Source: Anaerolineales bacterium (lineage in GTDB: Bacteria; Chloroflexota; Anaerolineae; Anaerolineales; E44-bin32). Taken from it: 64,000 nucleotides of DNA. A program made the translations under genes and the position numbers. The stretch is taken from assembly GCA_029210945.1 (NCBI GenBank), contig JARGGH010000015.1, forward strand, positions 1 through 64,000. Direction: 5' to 3'. The notes under the pieces were generated by a model. It made no database searches and had not been told where the DNA came from. It was given only the letters and a program-made list of their open reading frames with translations. Each line of letters begins with the position of its first letter. Positions within the stretch are counted from its first letter, which is position 1. Below, in pieces: positions 50,074 through 59,210 of this stretch.

Positions 50074-51888
50074 TCAACCCTGTCCGATCTCGCCGTTCAG
50101 TCTCCGGTTGATGTCGTAGGCGGCGCTGATCAGTGCCAGGTGCGTAAATGCCTGTGGTGTGTTGCCGAGATGTTCCCCGCAAGTGCCGAGTTCCTCTGCA
50201 TAGAGGCCGACGTGATTGGCATACCCCAGCATTTTCTCGAAGTACAAACGAGCTTTGCCGATCTGGCCGGCCCGCGACAGACATTCTACGTACCAGAATG
50301 TACAAATGCTGAATGTGCCCTCTTCGCCGATCAGCCCGTCCGGCGCGCTTTCACCTATGTTGTAGCGGTAGACCAACGAATCGAAGACAAGCGTCCGCTC
50401 GACGGCTTCAAGGTGTTTGAGCCAGCGTGGGTCGGTCGGGCTTATGAAACGCACGAGCGGCATCAGCAGGCTGGAGGCGTCAATTGCCTCGGATCCAAGA
50501 TGCTGTACGAAAGCCTCGATTTCTGGATTCCAAAAATTATCGTGGATGTCACTGTAGATCGTATCGCGTACGTCCCGCCATTTGCTTACCGGAGCCGGGA
50601 ATGATCGTTTCGCAGCCAGGCGCAGGCCACGGTCTAAAGCTACCCAGGACATCAACCTCGAGTGCAGGAAATGCTGTTTGCCTCCACGCACCTCCCATAT
50701 CCCCTCGTCAGGTTGTTCCCAGTTTTCGCATAGCCAATCGAGCAGGCGCACAAGATTTTGCCACAAGCTGTTCGAAATCGGCTCGCCATACTTATTCGCC
50801 AGGTAGACCGAATCCATCAATTCACCGTAAATATCGAGCTGCATTTGTCTGTAAGCGTCGTTGCCGATGCGCACAGGGCGTGATTGATGATATCCCTCAA
50901 GATGATCGAGTTCTTCCTCAGGCATCTCGTGGCCGCCGTCCAGCTTGTACATTACCTGCAGAGTGCCATCAGGGTCCAGTTCGTGTGCCCTCTCATCGAT
51001 CCAACGCATGAAGTGGTTGCTCTCTTCGGTGAGGCCTAACCGGATCAGAGCATACAAGGTGAAGGAAGCGTCCCGGATCCAGGTATACCGGTAGTCCCAA
51101 TTCCGGACCCCGCCGATAATCTCTGGCAGCCCAAAAGTGGCAGCCGCCGCGATCGATCCATACTTCTGGGAGGTGAGCAGTTTCAAGACCAGTGCTGAGC
51201 GATTGACTTCTTCCCGCCAGCGCCCGTTATAGGATGACTTATCGATCCAGGCGTGCCAGTAATTCACCGTTTCGACGAATGCCTTCGACGCGAAATCGGG
51301 ATCTTTGGCCGGGGAATCCTTCCCTTTAACGACATCTTCCAGGATAAATGACGCCGTTTCACCCTCCCCCAGGCTGAAGCGTGCGATCACAGCCCCATCG
51401 TTGATTTCGTATGGGACCTCGCAATATAGCCGCAGGACAAGGCCGTCATCCCCTTCGGAAATAAATCGAACCGCGCCTTGTTCTTGCTCTATGCGATGTG
51501 TGCTGCGCCCATAATTGAATGCGGGTTTGCAGACCATCTCGTACTCCATCTTGCCGGTGACGGTCTTTACCCTGCGGACCAACTCGTGATGCGGTGAGGA
51601 CATCTCGACCGGCATGAAATCCGAGATCTCTGCAACACCTTCCGGTGAGAGGAACCGCGAAAGCAAGATGTTTGTGTCGCTGAGATAGAGCTGCTTTTCC
51701 CGGTAAGTATTTAGGATAGGTCTGATCTGGAAATATCCGCCTTTTTCTTCGTCAAGGAGCCGGGCGAAAATCGATGGGGAATCGATGTGTGGGAAGCACA
51801 TGAAATCGATGGAAGCGTTCATCCCAACCAGGGCAACGGTATGGAGGTCACCGATGACTGCGTAGTTTTCGATCGGCTGGTAGGGCAT
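50074..51888 (-). CDS. GH15 glucoamylase/trehalase-like enzyme
   Basis: 604 residues. Family GH15 inverting alpha-glucosidase ((alpha/alpha)6 barrel with an N-terminal beta-domain). Visible: the start MPYQPIENYAVIGDLHTVALVG, GGVRNWDYRYTWIRDASFT (substrate site), the general acid Glu in DEGIWEVRGG (near residue 395), and the general base region EEGTFSICTFWYVECL (near 530). This version with a short N-terminus is typical of bacterial trehalase or glucodextranase-like enzymes; I cannot fix the substrate. No signal peptide, so cytoplasmic. An AAAGGGAC ribosome site precedes the ATG. Confidence 0.93.
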   Translation of the reverse strand: MPYQPIENYAVIGDLHTVALVGMNASIDFMCFPHIDSPSIFARLLDEEKGGYFQIRPILNTYREKQLYLSDTNILLSRFLSPEGVAEISDFMPVEMSSPHHELVRRVKTVTGKMEYEMVCKPAFNYGRSTHRIEQEQGAVRFISEGDDGLVLRLYCEVPYEINDGAVIARFSLGEGETASFILEDVVKGKDSPAKDPDFASKAFVETVNYWHAWIDKSSYNGRWREEVNRSALVLKLLTSQKYGSIAAAATFGLPEIIGGVRNWDYRYTWIRDASFTLYALIRLGLTEESNHFMRWIDERAHELDPDGTLQVMYKLDGGHEMPEEELDHLEGYHQSRPVRIGNDAYRQMQLDIYGELMDSVYLANKYGEPISNSLWQNLVRLLDWLCENWEQPDEGIWEVRGGKQHFLHSRLMSWVALDRGLRLAAKRSFPAPVSKWRDVRDTIYSDIHDNFWNPEIEAFVQHLGSEAIDASSLLMPLVRFISPTDPRWLKHLEAVERTLVFDSLVYRYNIGESAPDGLIGEEGTFSICTFWYVECLSRAGQIGKARLYFEKMLGYANHVGLYAEELGTCGEHLGNTPQAFTHLALISAAYDINRRLNGEIGQG

Positions 51889-52162
51889 AGCAGGTCCCTT
51901 TCAAGGTTTGATTAGGAATTCTAACACCATAATCTATGGTGGATCAGTGCTGCAGCACCCGAAGGACAGGAAGTTGCCTGACGTGCAATCCCTGCCAGGG
52001 GAAGGTGGGTGCGAAATTTCAAAACCATTGTTGGCTTCCGATCCATTTCAGTCACCATCGAGACCCGGAAGGGGGCGTGAGCAAAATGCAGGGAGCCTTT
52101 GGCCGCGTAAAGTCTGCTATGATAGTGCTGACCGTTGTTGTCGCAGGAGGCTTCGGAAGAAG

Positions 52163-52666
52163 ATGTTGAAGCAACCGGTTCAGGTTCAGATCATTACGAA
52201 AACCCATTGGATTCGCGGCAAGGTCGCAGGGGGAGCACAGGGTTTGTTCAGCCAGATGAACCTGCCAACCGAGTCATCGGTTGAGATCGAATCAGGTGAA
52301 ATTTCTGCGTTGCATCGTGTCAACCAATCTGCGGAACAATTCTCCAAAATGTGGTTTGTCAAGCGCGAGGTTCTGGCTGTTCTGGTCGATTCGCGCGCCG
52401 GCCTGGGACCTTCTCACGTCGTTCGGGCGGGTTATACGAAGCCTTTTCCACACAGGGTTCGCATCGTCATGGAGGGGTTTGAACTGATCGGCGAAATCCA
52501 GACCGGCGGACGCTTTGATTTTGGCGCGTTCATTTTTGAGGGGGAGTCGATCTTCCTTCCGCTCTACGATGCCCGCGTTCAGGCGATTCTCTTCCCCTCG
52601 GCGTTTGCCGAAGCACCGGCGATGCTCTTTAACCGCAAGCGCGTCGAAGGTCTCTCGCTGCTCTAA
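52163..52666 (+). CDS. Conserved-looking protein of unknown function
   Basis: 167 residues from ATG 52163 (GGAAGAAG just before it; AGGAGG 13 nt upstream). No family recognised. It is beta-rich: VQVQIITKTHWIRGKVAGG, then RVRIVMEGFELIGEIQTGG and FDFGAFIFEGESIFLPLYDARVQAILFP, two similar halves each with a short [IV].G.[IV] strand-turn pattern, which suggests a duplicated small barrel. No signal or membrane segment. The frame is open further upstream, but the leader has no protein-like character. It stands alone between the GH15 gene and a 620-nt gap. Confidence 0.6.
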   Translation: MLKQPVQVQIITKTHWIRGKVAGGAQGLFSQMNLPTESSVEIESGEISALHRVNQSAEQFSKMWFVKREVLAVLVDSRAGLGPSHVVRAGYTKPFPHRVRIVMEGFELIGEIQTGGRFDFGAFIFEGESIFLPLYDARVQAILFPSAFAEAPAMLFNRKRVEGLSLL

Positions 52667-53287
52667 CCGACCGGGGAGTGAATGGGCCCCGCTCGACATT
52701 GCCGGCTCCAATCCCCGACACCGTCCCTGATTTGAATGTAGGCTGGTCTCCCCATAGACCTCGTTCGATTGGTCCCAAGCGAGCCTCGCTAGCACCGCGT
52801 TATATCGACAGGCTGGTGGCGCTGCATATCCGGTTGGTGCATGTTTGATAGCCAGCATCCCGGGCATTTCCTTAGGCAAGAATCGATTGAGGGAGCGTGT
52901 TTCTTTAGGCGTACCTGCAACCAACTGTTCAATCCTGGTTAACCCAAATGCCCGACATCGTTGCGAGATCCTGGTCTGGGGATGAGCCCGGGCGATCCAC
53001 TCCGCTGGAAAAATTGGGTAAGTATCAGCGATCTGAATCGCATTGCGTGGATTTGACAGGTTTTCCGAAATGAATAAAATAAACGCCGCGAACGTCAGGG
53101 CTTATAGGTTTGCACCGCCTGGAGCCCTGACAACGACGCCGGACTCTTCAACAACGAGGCTGGCGTCGTTTCTTGTTCGCAGACCGATCAGAGCCCTTTA
53201 GGCAAAGATCATCGATTCAATCTTGAGGTGTGCGCTCATCGATCAATCGTGGGTTGTGGGGAGCATTATATTGGGCAGAGAATTGCC
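52667..53287. other. Gene-poor stretch with tandem hairpins
   Basis: About 620 nt with no credible gene. A minus-strand frame reads through part of it but is not convincing. The last third has two adjacent hairpins (53094-53170) listed separately. The rest may be a decayed gene or a regulatory region. Confidence 0.4.
53094..53170. repeat. Two adjacent 9-bp hairpins
   Basis: GTCAGGGCT (53094-53102) pairs with AGCCCTGAC (53123-53131), and directly after it AACGACGCC (53132-53140) pairs with GGCGTCGTT (53162-53170), which is followed by TCTTGTT. Both stems are perfect with loops of about 20 nt. They could be a transcript end, a small structured RNA or the remains of a palindromic mobile element. 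Confidence 0.5.
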
Positions 53288-54628
53288 TCAGTATTTCAAT
53301 ATGCTGCTGCCGATGAATTCACGGATTACGGAATCGGGAGGAATCGGAGATTCATCCTCGATCGGATCGACGGTCTTAAGCACCTCATACATCCGGCCCG
53401 CGCGCATATACGCGTCCTGGCGGACGGGGTCGTCTGCGTATGCCATCATCCATCGTTCAAACGAATCGAGCAGGCGCCTGCGGTAAATGGGCAGTTCGTA
53501 GGGCATTGCCGAGTTGATGACGATATCGGCCGTGCTTAAGTAAGGTATGATGTGACGCAGCTCGCTGGAGCGTACGTAATGCCAGTGTTCGAGCGTCCTC
53601 TGTGGATCGTAGGCGCGGTGTTCCGCGTCTCGAAGCATGCGCCGGATCATGCGCAAATCTGCCCAGTGCAGATATTCACCATGGGTGTCTTTCATTTGCA
53701 GCAGCGGCTCAATATAAATCTTTCCTTTTGTCTCTTCAGGTATCCCTTCGGTCATCGGGGGATAAAGGCCGTGCAGACTGTCGATCAGGAGGATCTCGTT
53801 TGACGCAAGCTTCATGGGCGTTTGATCTAATGTGCGCGTGCCGGTCTTGAAATCATAGTAAGGAATTGTTATCTCCTCCCCCGCAATCAACGCAATCAGA
53901 TGCTCGTTGATTAACGGGAGATCCAGCGCCTGCGGCGTTTCGAAATCATAGTCTCCGAACTCGTCCTTGGGGTGCATTTCCAGATCAAAGAAGTAATTGT
54001 CGATGTTGATCGGGCGGAAGCGCAGGCCTCTTTTCGACAGCCGGTCTTCGATCTTGATCGTTGTTGTCGTCTTGCCCGAGGAGGAAGGGCCGCTGATGAT
54101 CACGACCTTGAGTTCCTCTGTACGATCGGTCAGCAGTTCTGCCGCTGTGTCGACATCGTCCTCGTAGGCAGCCTCCGATTGGTGGACGATTTGCGGGAAT
54201 TCGTCGTTCCGCAGCCGCCTGTTCAATGTATCGATGGTGTGGAGATCATGCTCGACCGCCCAATCGAGGGTATACCAGAGTTTGCGCCACGGAATGTTCT
54301 CTTTCGATTGAGCGGCGCGCCGCCCACGATCCATGCGCCGCTTGGCCTGCTCGTCACGGTAGAGGATGTAGGCTTTGGCGACCTTTGCATGCCCGTGCTC
54401 GATGAGCACTTTTTCCACAGCGTCCTGGATTTCCTCAATGTGAGGGGTATGGTCCTCCAGGAGGTTCTTCTCGAGAAACTCGAGCACCTGGTCGGACAAC
54501 CACTCGGAGCGCTCGCGGTCCCGGCCTCCGACTGCGACCGCGGCACGGTAGATCGCATTGGCGATGCGCTCTTTTCGAAAGGGGACGATTGATCCGCTGC
54601 GCTTGATCACGTGTGTAAACCGACTCAT
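53288..54628 (-). CDS. ATP-cone plus uridine-kinase/PRK-like protein
   Basis: 446 residues. An N-terminal ATP-cone (about residues 1-95: VIKRSGSIVPFRKERIANAI, the ATP/dATP-sensing domain known from ribonucleotide reductases and NrdR) is fused to a P-loop kinase of the uridine kinase/phosphoribulokinase class (Walker A IISGPSSSGKTTTT near residue 180, DNYFFD and IDSLHGLYP). This suggests a nucleotide-regulated kinase. Members of the family without the cone act on uridine/cytidine or are unassigned. No partner gene is adjacent, so the substrate is open. Confidence 0.85.
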   Translation of the reverse strand: MSRFTHVIKRSGSIVPFRKERIANAIYRAAVAVGGRDRERSEWLSDQVLEFLEKNLLEDHTPHIEEIQDAVEKVLIEHGHAKVAKAYILYRDEQAKRRMDRGRRAAQSKENIPWRKLWYTLDWAVEHDLHTIDTLNRRLRNDEFPQIVHQSEAAYEDDVDTAAELLTDRTEELKVVIISGPSSSGKTTTTIKIEDRLSKRGLRFRPINIDNYFFDLEMHPKDEFGDYDFETPQALDLPLINEHLIALIAGEEITIPYYDFKTGTRTLDQTPMKLASNEILLIDSLHGLYPPMTEGIPEETKGKIYIEPLLQMKDTHGEYLHWADLRMIRRMLRDAEHRAYDPQRTLEHWHYVRSSELRHIIPYLSTADIVINSAMPYELPIYRRRLLDSFERWMMAYADDPVRQDAYMRAGRMYEVLKTVDPIEDESPIPPDSVIREFIGSSILKY

Positions 54629-54921
54629 GTCCGTCCTCCATCCATGTCATCTTCTCTCAGTATACAAATTTGCGCAGATCATGACGGCACATCAAGGGGC
54701 CAGGACAAGGATCGAATTTGTGTTGACTTGCGAGATCTGCGCTGCTCCACGCTGCTTGTACAGCACCCGGATTGATCAGAAACTGTTCAGCGCCCCGGAG
54801 CGTGATCCTCGGCTTGGAAGGGTTGGTCGCGATACGGCGTGGATTTTCCTTCCAACGAAAACTCCGAAAAGGCATCCTCCGGGTTAACCCATATTCAAAC
54901 TGGCGAATCGACGAATGCCGA

Positions 54922-55515
54922 TCACAAGGCTGCTGGAGGAGCTGTCGGGTGCCCGATCGGGAGCAAGTACAGTGGAGCATGATCCTCGGGTAATCGTAGA
55001 AGCCTTGAGACCTGGTCATCGTCGAATGCGCCCACCGGCACGCTTCCCAACCCAAGCGCGGCAGCCTGGAGGAGCACGTTCTGCGCTGCGTGCCCCACCT
55101 CCATCTGCACGTACCGCGCTCCCCGCTCTACGCCGTATTTTCCGGCTACTCTGTGGAAGACGGCGGTTATCACGACGGTCGCCGGAGCTTCGGCGATGAA
55201 TTGCTGGTCCAGCGCAGCCCGGGAAAGCTCCGTGCGCAGGTCTTCCTCCAGGAGAATCTCGAGTCGATGGTGGTCTACATCGTAATGCCCCGTTTGTTCT
55301 CGGTCTACCCAATAGATCTCGAGCGGGTAGCGGGCGCCGGCAGATGGAGCGGTGCGGTGATCGCCCCGGGTCATCCCCTGGCATGACCATAAAAGGTCGC
55401 TGACTTGTTGGCTGTCTAGAGACTTTGGCAGGAAGCTGCGGACCGAACAGCGTTTCAACAGCAGGGCATTCAATGGATTATTTCGGTCGAAGTCTGGCAG
55501 ATGCTTAATTCCCAT
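54922..55515 (-). CDS. SagB/ThcOx-type nitroreductase-family protein
   Basis: 197 residues. Nitroreductase fold with FMN-binding motifs: LLKRCSVRSFLPKSLDSQQ (N-terminal RxSxR-like phosphate site), TAPSAGARYPLEIYW, which is the SagB/ThcOx version of the 'PSAGaryPl' loop, and MEVGHAAQNVLLQAAALGLGSVPVGAF. Stand-alone members reduce nitro compounds or oxidise azolines in modified peptides. No precursor peptide or cyclodehydratase genes are nearby, so a general FMN oxidoreductase is more likely. The 293 nt between it and the ATP-cone gene hold no gene I can support. Confidence 0.88.
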   Translation of the reverse strand: MGIKHLPDFDRNNPLNALLLKRCSVRSFLPKSLDSQQVSDLLWSCQGMTRGDHRTAPSAGARYPLEIYWVDREQTGHYDVDHHRLEILLEEDLRTELSRAALDQQFIAEAPATVVITAVFHRVAGKYGVERGARYVQMEVGHAAQNVLLQAAALGLGSVPVGAFDDDQVSRLLRLPEDHAPLYLLPIGHPTAPPAAL

Positions 55516-55736
55516 TATCCGTCCTTAAGGATCTGAGCGGTTCTTGTGTCTGGGCCATCACACTTGCTGAATATGATTGTAAATCAAGTTTGACGATGAT
55601 TAACAGCCCGATTGGATGAGTTTTAATGGGCTGGACGACCAGACTTTACGGCAGGGCTTCGAGTATCCCGGACTCTGTGGGTGGGGTAGTGCGCGGCTGG
55701 TGCCCCGCGTTTCCAGGCAATGGTGCCTCCAGGAGT

Positions 55737-56852
55737 TCACCACTCTCTGGCGGCGGCCTCCTGCTGCAGCTGGATGAATGCATCCTTGTCCGTTCCATCA
55801 GAGTGGCGGAGTCCGAGGGTCGCCAGATAGGCTCGAAAACTGGGGTTGTTTATCCCGTAATATCTGGAATATTTTTTCACATCGGACGGGGTGATATCGT
55901 GGAGCCACGTGAAATTCACGGCTTTGATTCCTGTTGCATGTTGATCCCAGGCTCTAAAGACGTTTTGAACGAACTCGGCCTGAGCGAGCTCTGAACTTCC
56001 AAGCTCTTTGCTGGATGGGTAGCCAGTTTCAAGGAAGTATACGGGTTTGGACGGGTAGAGCTGCGTGACGAGTTCAAAATCTGCGAAGACTGTACTGGCC
56101 GGTCTGACCGAGAAATCTGAGTGGAGCGGGTAGTAAGTGACGAGGATCACATCACTGTGTTGATTGATTCTGTCCAGCTCTGAGACGTGGCCGTGTGTAA
56201 GGCCGTCGAACATGCTCTTTACCCCGACCCGATAATCCGGGTGCGAGGCATGGATATGATCAACGGCGCTTGTGTAGAAGGTTTGATAGGCTTCCCATGC
56301 TGCTTGATCTGATCCTAGAAACGCGTCGATTTCGTTGCCGATCGAGATGGAGATCAATTCGACGGAGGTCAGCTGCGCCAGGGCGTAATCGAGGAAGGAA
56401 TTGAATCGTTCAGCCATCACGGGCTCATCAAACGCAAGCCCGCGCAGATCATCAGGCGTGTGGATCACACTCGTGTCTACCACAGCGATTACGAGCGCGA
56501 CCCTTATCCCGGCAGCAGAATAGTAGCTATCTGCGATCTCCAGCCAGTTGGTTTCTGGCGCGAAGACGCCCGGGGCGGTTTCAAAGTCATCCCAGTAGAT
56601 GGTCAGGCTTACAAAATCCAGGCCGGAGTCCATCGCCAGGGCGAAGGCCTTCTCGAAATCACCGTCGTCCGTTTCGTTGACATCAATGCCGAGCAGCCGA
56701 TCGTCGCGAGGTCTTGCGTCCACTTCGGGTTGGGTTGATGTGGGTTTGTGGGTGGTGATTGTTTCCTGTCCTGGAGATGGCTCAACCCCGCAGGCGATGA
56801 CTGCTGCGATGATAAAAGAAATTGGGAAGATCAGAGCGGTCGTGTTTTTCAT
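55737..56852 (-). CDS. Glycosidase-like (clan A TIM-barrel) lipoprotein
   Basis: 371 residues with GGAGG 9 nt before the ATG. A lipobox (AVIACG, Cys near residue 21) and a Thr/Pro-rich linker lead to a TIM barrel. LTIYWDDFETAPGVF, SISIGNEIDAFLG (acid/base Glu) and VYFLETGYPSS (nucleophile Glu) resemble clan GH-A enzymes such as GH53, GH17 or GH5. I cannot choose the family. Being lipid-anchored, it probably works on glycans at the cell surface. Confidence 0.78.
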   Translation of the reverse strand: MKNTTALIFPISFIIAAVIACGVEPSPGQETITTHKPTSTQPEVDARPRDDRLLGIDVNETDDGDFEKAFALAMDSGLDFVSLTIYWDDFETAPGVFAPETNWLEIADSYYSAAGIRVALVIAVVDTSVIHTPDDLRGLAFDEPVMAERFNSFLDYALAQLTSVELISISIGNEIDAFLGSDQAAWEAYQTFYTSAVDHIHASHPDYRVGVKSMFDGLTHGHVSELDRINQHSDVILVTYYPLHSDFSVRPASTVFADFELVTQLYPSKPVYFLETGYPSSKELGSSELAQAEFVQNVFRAWDQHATGIKAVNFTWLHDITPSDVKKYSRYYGINNPSFRAYLATLGLRHSDGTDKDAFIQLQQEAAAREW

Positions 56853-57363
56853 GTGTCACGGCCTCCGAAACACACGCGCGAAGGTTGGTGTTTGGATGAG
56901 TACCACCGCTGACGACGCTTTGTCGCGCTGTCAGCACTTTGCTTGGTAAATATAAACGGCCTTGAGCAAAACTCAAGACCGTTTATTCCCGCCCCACCGT
57001 GTAACCCCGCCGGGTGGGCCTCGCTGGAGTAGATGCACTTTCAGACCAGGGTCTTGGTACTCCAGGGGGGTGGAGTAGCATTCCAAGAGTGGGTGCACTT
57101 TTGCTCCACACGGTCGGCGGGAAGGCCCGACAGAAAAATTATAACATGGTGATATTTGCCCCGTAAGGGCTCAAGATGGCAGCTACCCTCCCGGGGGCCA
57201 GGGGCGAAGAGAAACGGTGCGACCCGGCTGATATAATTTAAACACACCAAGCATCCTGGATCCGGAATAACGTAAGATATTTGTTTCCCAGTCTGTCATA
57301 AGTTAGTGGAGCTGTTGTCCGTCACGAACTCGTTCACTTAATTCCACGAAAGGTTGTTCCTTG
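56853..57363. other. Intergenic stretch with hairpin and short repeats
   Basis: 511 nt without a gene I can support, between divergent genes. It contains an inverted repeat at 56952-56986 and two imperfect direct copies of a TGGAGTAG-plus-TGCACTTT pattern near 57027 and 57070-57100. A TATAAT at 57232-57237 is 127 nt before the SDR gene, but no -35 matches it. Confidence 0.4.
56952..56986. terminator. Imperfect palindrome (terminator-like)
   Basis: ATAAACGG (56952-56959) with CCGTTTAT (56979-56986), and an inner CTTGAG/CTCAAG stem with a C/A mismatch. No gene obviously ends here, so it could also be an operator or a small insertion end. Confidence 0.35.
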
Positions 57364-58077
57364 ATGAAATTTGAAAACCGGGTTGTCATCCTCACCGGTG
57401 CGGCTGGAAACCTGGCCGGGGCGATTATCCAGGCTCTAAGAGGGAGCGGTGCGCGCCTGGCACTTTTTGATCATCGTAAAGGGCGCCTGGCGGAGATGTA
57501 TCCTGAGCTTGCTGGAGACGCCCACTGCCTGTTTGTCGAATCCGTAGATTTGACGGACGAGATCGCGGTGCAAAATGGGCTGGACCAGGTGATTGATCGA
57601 TTTGGTCAGGTTGATGTACTCATCAATGCGGCCGGTGGTTACAGCGGGGGGAAATCATTGGAAGAAACCACGATTGACACCTGGGAGCGCATGCTTGATT
57701 TGAATGCGAGGACGGTGTTTATCACGTCCCGGGCGGTGGTTCCAACGATGCGCAATCAGGGTGGTGGGTCAATCGTGAATTTGGGGGCACGACCCGGCAT
57801 TCAGGGGGTAAAGAACGCAGCCGCATATTCGGCTTCTAAGAGCGCAGTATTACGCCTGACGGAGAGCCTCTCTGCGGAGGTCAAACATGACGGCATCCAC
57901 GTCAACGCGGTTATGCCCGGCACGATCGATACGCCTCAAAACCGGGAGGCGATGCCTGATGCAAATTTCGACCGGTGGGTTGAACCAGCTGCGATAGCAG
58001 ATGTGATTCTTTTCCTTGCTTCAGATGCCGCGCGTGGGATCTACGGCGCGCTGGTTCCCGTCTACGGTGCTTCCTGA
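57364..58077 (+). CDS. Short-chain dehydrogenase/reductase, catalytic Ser replaced
   Basis: 237 residues from ATG 57364. The cofactor motif is [11 protein letters not shown], close to TGxxxGxG but with Leu/Ala changes, and NAAGG and YSASK are kept. At the position of the catalytic serine (usual VNISS) the sequence is IVNLGARPG, without Ser. It may therefore be a weakly active or non-catalytic SDR, or use another residue. It is the first gene of the pentose phosphate run (33 nt before tal). Confidence 0.82.
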   Translation: MKFENRVVILTGAAGNLAGAIIQALRGSGARLALFDHRKGRLAEMYPELAGDAHCLFVESVDLTDEIAVQNGLDQVIDRFGQVDVLINAAGGYSGGKSLEETTIDTWERMLDLNARTVFITSRAVVPTMRNQGGGSIVNLGARPGIQGVKNAAAYSASKSAVLRLTESLSAEVKHDGIHVNAVMPGTIDTPQNREAMPDANFDRWVEPAAIADVILFLASDAARGIYGALVPVYGAS

Positions 58078-58109
58078 CAATTCCTGCTGACATTAAGGTG
58101 GTGAAGATC

Positions 58110-59210
58110 ATGAACAATATTCAAAAACTGGCTGATCTTGGACAATCGATCTGGCTCGACAATATTCACAGGAAGATGTTGGAGTCAGGAGAGCTGAAAG
58201 CTCTGATTGATAAAGGTGTCCTGGGTGTCACCTCCAACCCGAGCATATTCGAGAAGGCGATCGCCGGCAGCCCGGATTACGATCCGCAGCTGCGGAAACT
58301 GATCAAAGAGGGGGCATCGACGGTTGATATCTATGAGGCGCTCGTACTCAGAGATATTGAGATGGCTGCAGATGAACTCCGGCCAGTCTATCAGCGAACA
58401 GACTATCTCGATGGCTACGTGAGCCTTGAGGTAAGCCCTGAACTTGCCCATGACACCGATGCCACAATTGAAGAGGCGAGAAGATATTTCGGCCTTCTGG
58501 ATCGACCGAACATAATGATTAAGGTGCCGGCGACCGATGCGGGCATACCCGCAATTGAGCAGCTGATCGCGGATGGCGTAAATGTGAATGTTACGTTGAT
58601 CTTCGCGCTCTCGAATTACGAAGATGTGGCGCAGGCCTACATAAACGGATTGCAGCGTGCTCATGGGGCGGGAAGAGAGCTCCACTCGATCGCTTCTGTG
58701 GCCTCGTTTTTCGTGAGCCGGGTCGACACGGCGGTTGACGAAGCGTTAAACGATGCGGGGAACGAGACACTCCTGGGCAAGATTGCAGTCGCGAACGCGA
58801 AACTGGCATATCAACGCTTTCATGAAATCTTCAGCGGGGAAGACTGGCGAACACTGGAATCCGCTGGCGCGAGAGTCCAGCGACCGCTCTGGGCGAGCAC
58901 GAGCACGAAAAATCCAGCATATCCGGACACGCTTTACCTTGATGCGCTCATCGGAGCCCAGACAGTGAACACTGTTCCACCAGCGACTTTGGATAGTTTT
59001 CTTGATCACGGCCAGGTTGCGCTGACGCTCCAGGAAGATGTTGATGCCGCTCGAGAACAAGTCGAAGACCTGGCCAGGGCCGGCGTCAATCTGGATGCGA
59101 TCACAGACCAGCTCCAGGTGGATGGGGTGGCGGCATTTGCGGATTCATATCGCAAACTGATCGACGCCATTGAGGAGAAATGCACCCAGATGAAAGCGGA
59201 TAACGAATGA
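58110..59210 (+). CDS. tal: Transaldolase
   Basis: 366 residues from ATG 58110, chosen because AAGGTGG lies about 8 nt upstream and [18 protein letters not shown] fits the family start. Transaldolase moves a dihydroxyacetone unit in the non-oxidative pentose phosphate pathway. Visible: [26 protein letters not shown] with the Schiff-base Lys (near residue 138), and [12 protein letters not shown]. Length matches the subfamily of actinobacteria/Chloroflexota and the tal half of tal-pgi fusions. Its stop overlaps the pgi start (ATGA). Confidence 0.96.
   Translation: MNNIQKLADLGQSIWLDNIHRKMLESGELKALIDKGVLGVTSNPSIFEKAIAGSPDYDPQLRKLIKEGASTVDIYEALVLRDIEMAADELRPVYQRTDYLDGYVSLEVSPELAHDTDATIEEARRYFGLLDRPNIMIKVPATDAGIPAIEQLIADGVNVNVTLIFALSNYEDVAQAYINGLQRAHGAGRELHSIASVASFFVSRVDTAVDEALNDAGNETLLGKIAVANAKLAYQRFHEIFSGEDWRTLESAGARVQRPLWASTSTKNPAYPDTLYLDALIGAQTVNTVPPATLDSFLDHGQVALTLQEDVDAAREQVEDLARAGVNLDAITDQLQVDGVAAFADSYRKLIDAIEEKCTQMKADNE

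Noticed and set aside
52292-52924. A 210-residue minus-strand open frame
   Set aside because: It lies mostly antisense to the better-supported gene at 52163-52666 and has no family character; the part in the gap may be a gene remnant but this cannot be shown.
54922-55515. SagB-like dehydrogenase of a peptide-modification (azoline) cluster
   Set aside because: No precursor peptide, cyclodehydratase or transporter gene within reach; more likely a stand-alone nitroreductase.
57232-57237. TATAAT as promoter of the SDR/tal operon
   Set aside because: No -35-like hexamer at 16-19 nt and a distance of 127 nt to the gene; left unassigned.
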